Shown one piece after another: positions 52,212 to 52,688 of a DNA stretch of 52,688 nucleotides (position 1 is the stretch's first letter; each line of letters begins with the position of its first letter). The stretch lies in NCBI GenBank assembly GCA_046046915.1, contig JBJOIT010000018.1, positions 1 through 52,688 on the forward strand. The letters run 5' to 3'. Position numbers and translations under genes: made by a program. The notes beneath the pieces are model-generated. The model saw only the letters and a list, made by a program, of their open reading frames with translations. It was not told the origin of the DNA and did no database searches. The DNA comes from JBEEJZ01 sp046046915 (lineage in GTDB: Bacteria; Pseudomonadota; Gammaproteobacteria; Burkholderiales; Burkholderiaceae_C).

Positions 52212-52688
52212 ATGCACTTAAACGAACTCAAGGCACTGCATGTGTCGGAAGTATTGAAACAAGCCGAAGAGCTTGAAATTGAAAACACGGGTCGCATGCG
52301 CAAGCAAGAGCTCATGTTTGCCATCATCAAGAAGCGGGCCAGAACTGGCGAACAGATCATTGCCGATGGCGTACTGGAAATCCTGCCCGACGGCTTTGGT
52401 TTTTTGCGTAGCCCGGACACCAGCTACACCGCCAGCACGGATGACATCTACATCAGTCCGAGTCAGGTACGCCGCTTCAACCTTCATACGGGAGACATGA
52501 TTGAGGGAGAGGTGCGCACACCCAAGGACGGTGAACGCTACTTTGCCCTGAACAAGCTTGACCGTGTGAACGGCGGTGGCCCCGAGGAAAACAAGCACAA
52601 GGTGATGTTTGAAAACCTCACGCCGCTGTTTCCAAAAGAACAGATGCGTCTGGAGCGTGACATCAAAGGCGACGAGAACATCACCGGT
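52212..52688 (+). CDS. rho: Transcription termination factor Rho, 5' part
   Basis: N-terminal 159 residues of Rho; the rest lies outside the window. It shows the Rho N-terminal helical domain (MHLNELKALHVSEVLKQAEE, RMRKQELMFAIIK) and the start of the RNA-binding cold-shock-like domain (DGVLEILPDGFGFLRSPD, DDIYISPSQVRRFNL). The ATPase core with Walker A is not included. The trxA-rho order is conserved in many proteobacteria. The ribosome site AGGGG (52200-52204) lies 7 nt before ATG 52212 and overlaps a small CCCC-TACA-GGGG inverted repeat. Confidence 0.95.
   Translation, partial: MHLNELKALHVSEVLKQAEELEIENTGRMRKQELMFAIIKKRARTGEQIIADGVLEILPDGFGFLRSPDTSYTASTDDIYISPSQVRRFNLHTGDMIEGEVRTPKDGERYFALNKLDRVNGGGPEENKHKVMFENLTPLFPKEQMRLERDIKGDENITG

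Overview
The window looks like chromosome of a betaproteobacterium of the order Burkholderiales, most likely family Comamonadaceae (Rhodoferax/Polaromonas/Acidovorax relatives). This rests on family-level protein resemblance and gene order (lptF-lptG, cysI-DUF934-cysH-cysD-cysN, ribD-ribE-ribBX-ribH-nusB, ybgC-tolQRA, dnaE) and on the high G+C of most genes. No database search was possible. Most of the window is housekeeping DNA; the accessory part is about 28.6-40.1 kb.

Layout. 1-520: no convincing gene; paired TGTGCCC-type direct repeats lie just beyond the 3' end of a tRNA-Ser(GGA) gene and resemble integrase arm sites. 0.7-4.3 kb, minus strand: a solitary LivK-like binding lipoprotein, a small unknown gene, holC and pepA. 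4.3-9.05 kb, plus strand: lptF, lptG, a CbiX/SirB-type chelatase, a CysB-like regulator and a methionine-type aminotransferase. 9.05-13.05 kb: hrpA (minus). 13.1-14.5 kb: argA. 14.5-16.4 kb, minus strand: dsbB, fpr, an unknown 80-aa frame and a small Cys4 protein. 16.7-20.9 kb: yggX, an N-terminally eroded mnmC, a ribokinase-family kinase and a nucleoside hydrolase. 20.9-28.4 kb: a TauE-family permease and a tightly coupled sulfate assimilation operon of the APS-reductase type, followed by a 7Fe ferredoxin and its reductase. 28.57 kb: tRNA-Asn(GTT). 28.8-30.1 kb: a decayed IS256-family element. 30.2-40.1 kb: a minor pilin cluster (a divergent fimT-like gene, then pilE-, fimT-, pilV-, pilW- and pilX-like genes), a very large pilY1 and a TonB-like gene joined to it by a stop/start overlap. 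40.15-44.2 kb: riboflavin genes and nusB. 44.2-47.9 kb: an aminotransferase, ybgC and tolQRA. 47.9-51.5 kb: dnaE (minus). 51.7 kb to the end: trxA and the first part of rho.

How the genes work together. CysD/CysN make APS, a Cys-rich APS reductase (CysH) makes sulfite, and CysI reduces it to sulfide. There is no APS kinase and no cysJ flavoprotein here, so the nearby ferredoxin and ferredoxin reductase are attractive electron donors. The chelatase beside the CysB-like gene could supply siroheme for CysI. In the riboflavin operon the RibBA-like protein has lost the zinc cysteines of its GTP cyclohydrolase half, so it is of the RibBX type and a separate ribA is expected elsewhere. tolB and pal are absent from their usual place after tolA.

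The most unusual region is the pilus island. Its pilin genes are strikingly AT-rich compared with the flanks. PilY1 (1724 aa) carries about seven diverged copies of an Ig-like or phage-tail-like repeat between its VWA-like and propeller domains. The downstream TonB-like gene is an atypical neighbour. I found no CRISPR array and no defence system that I recognise.
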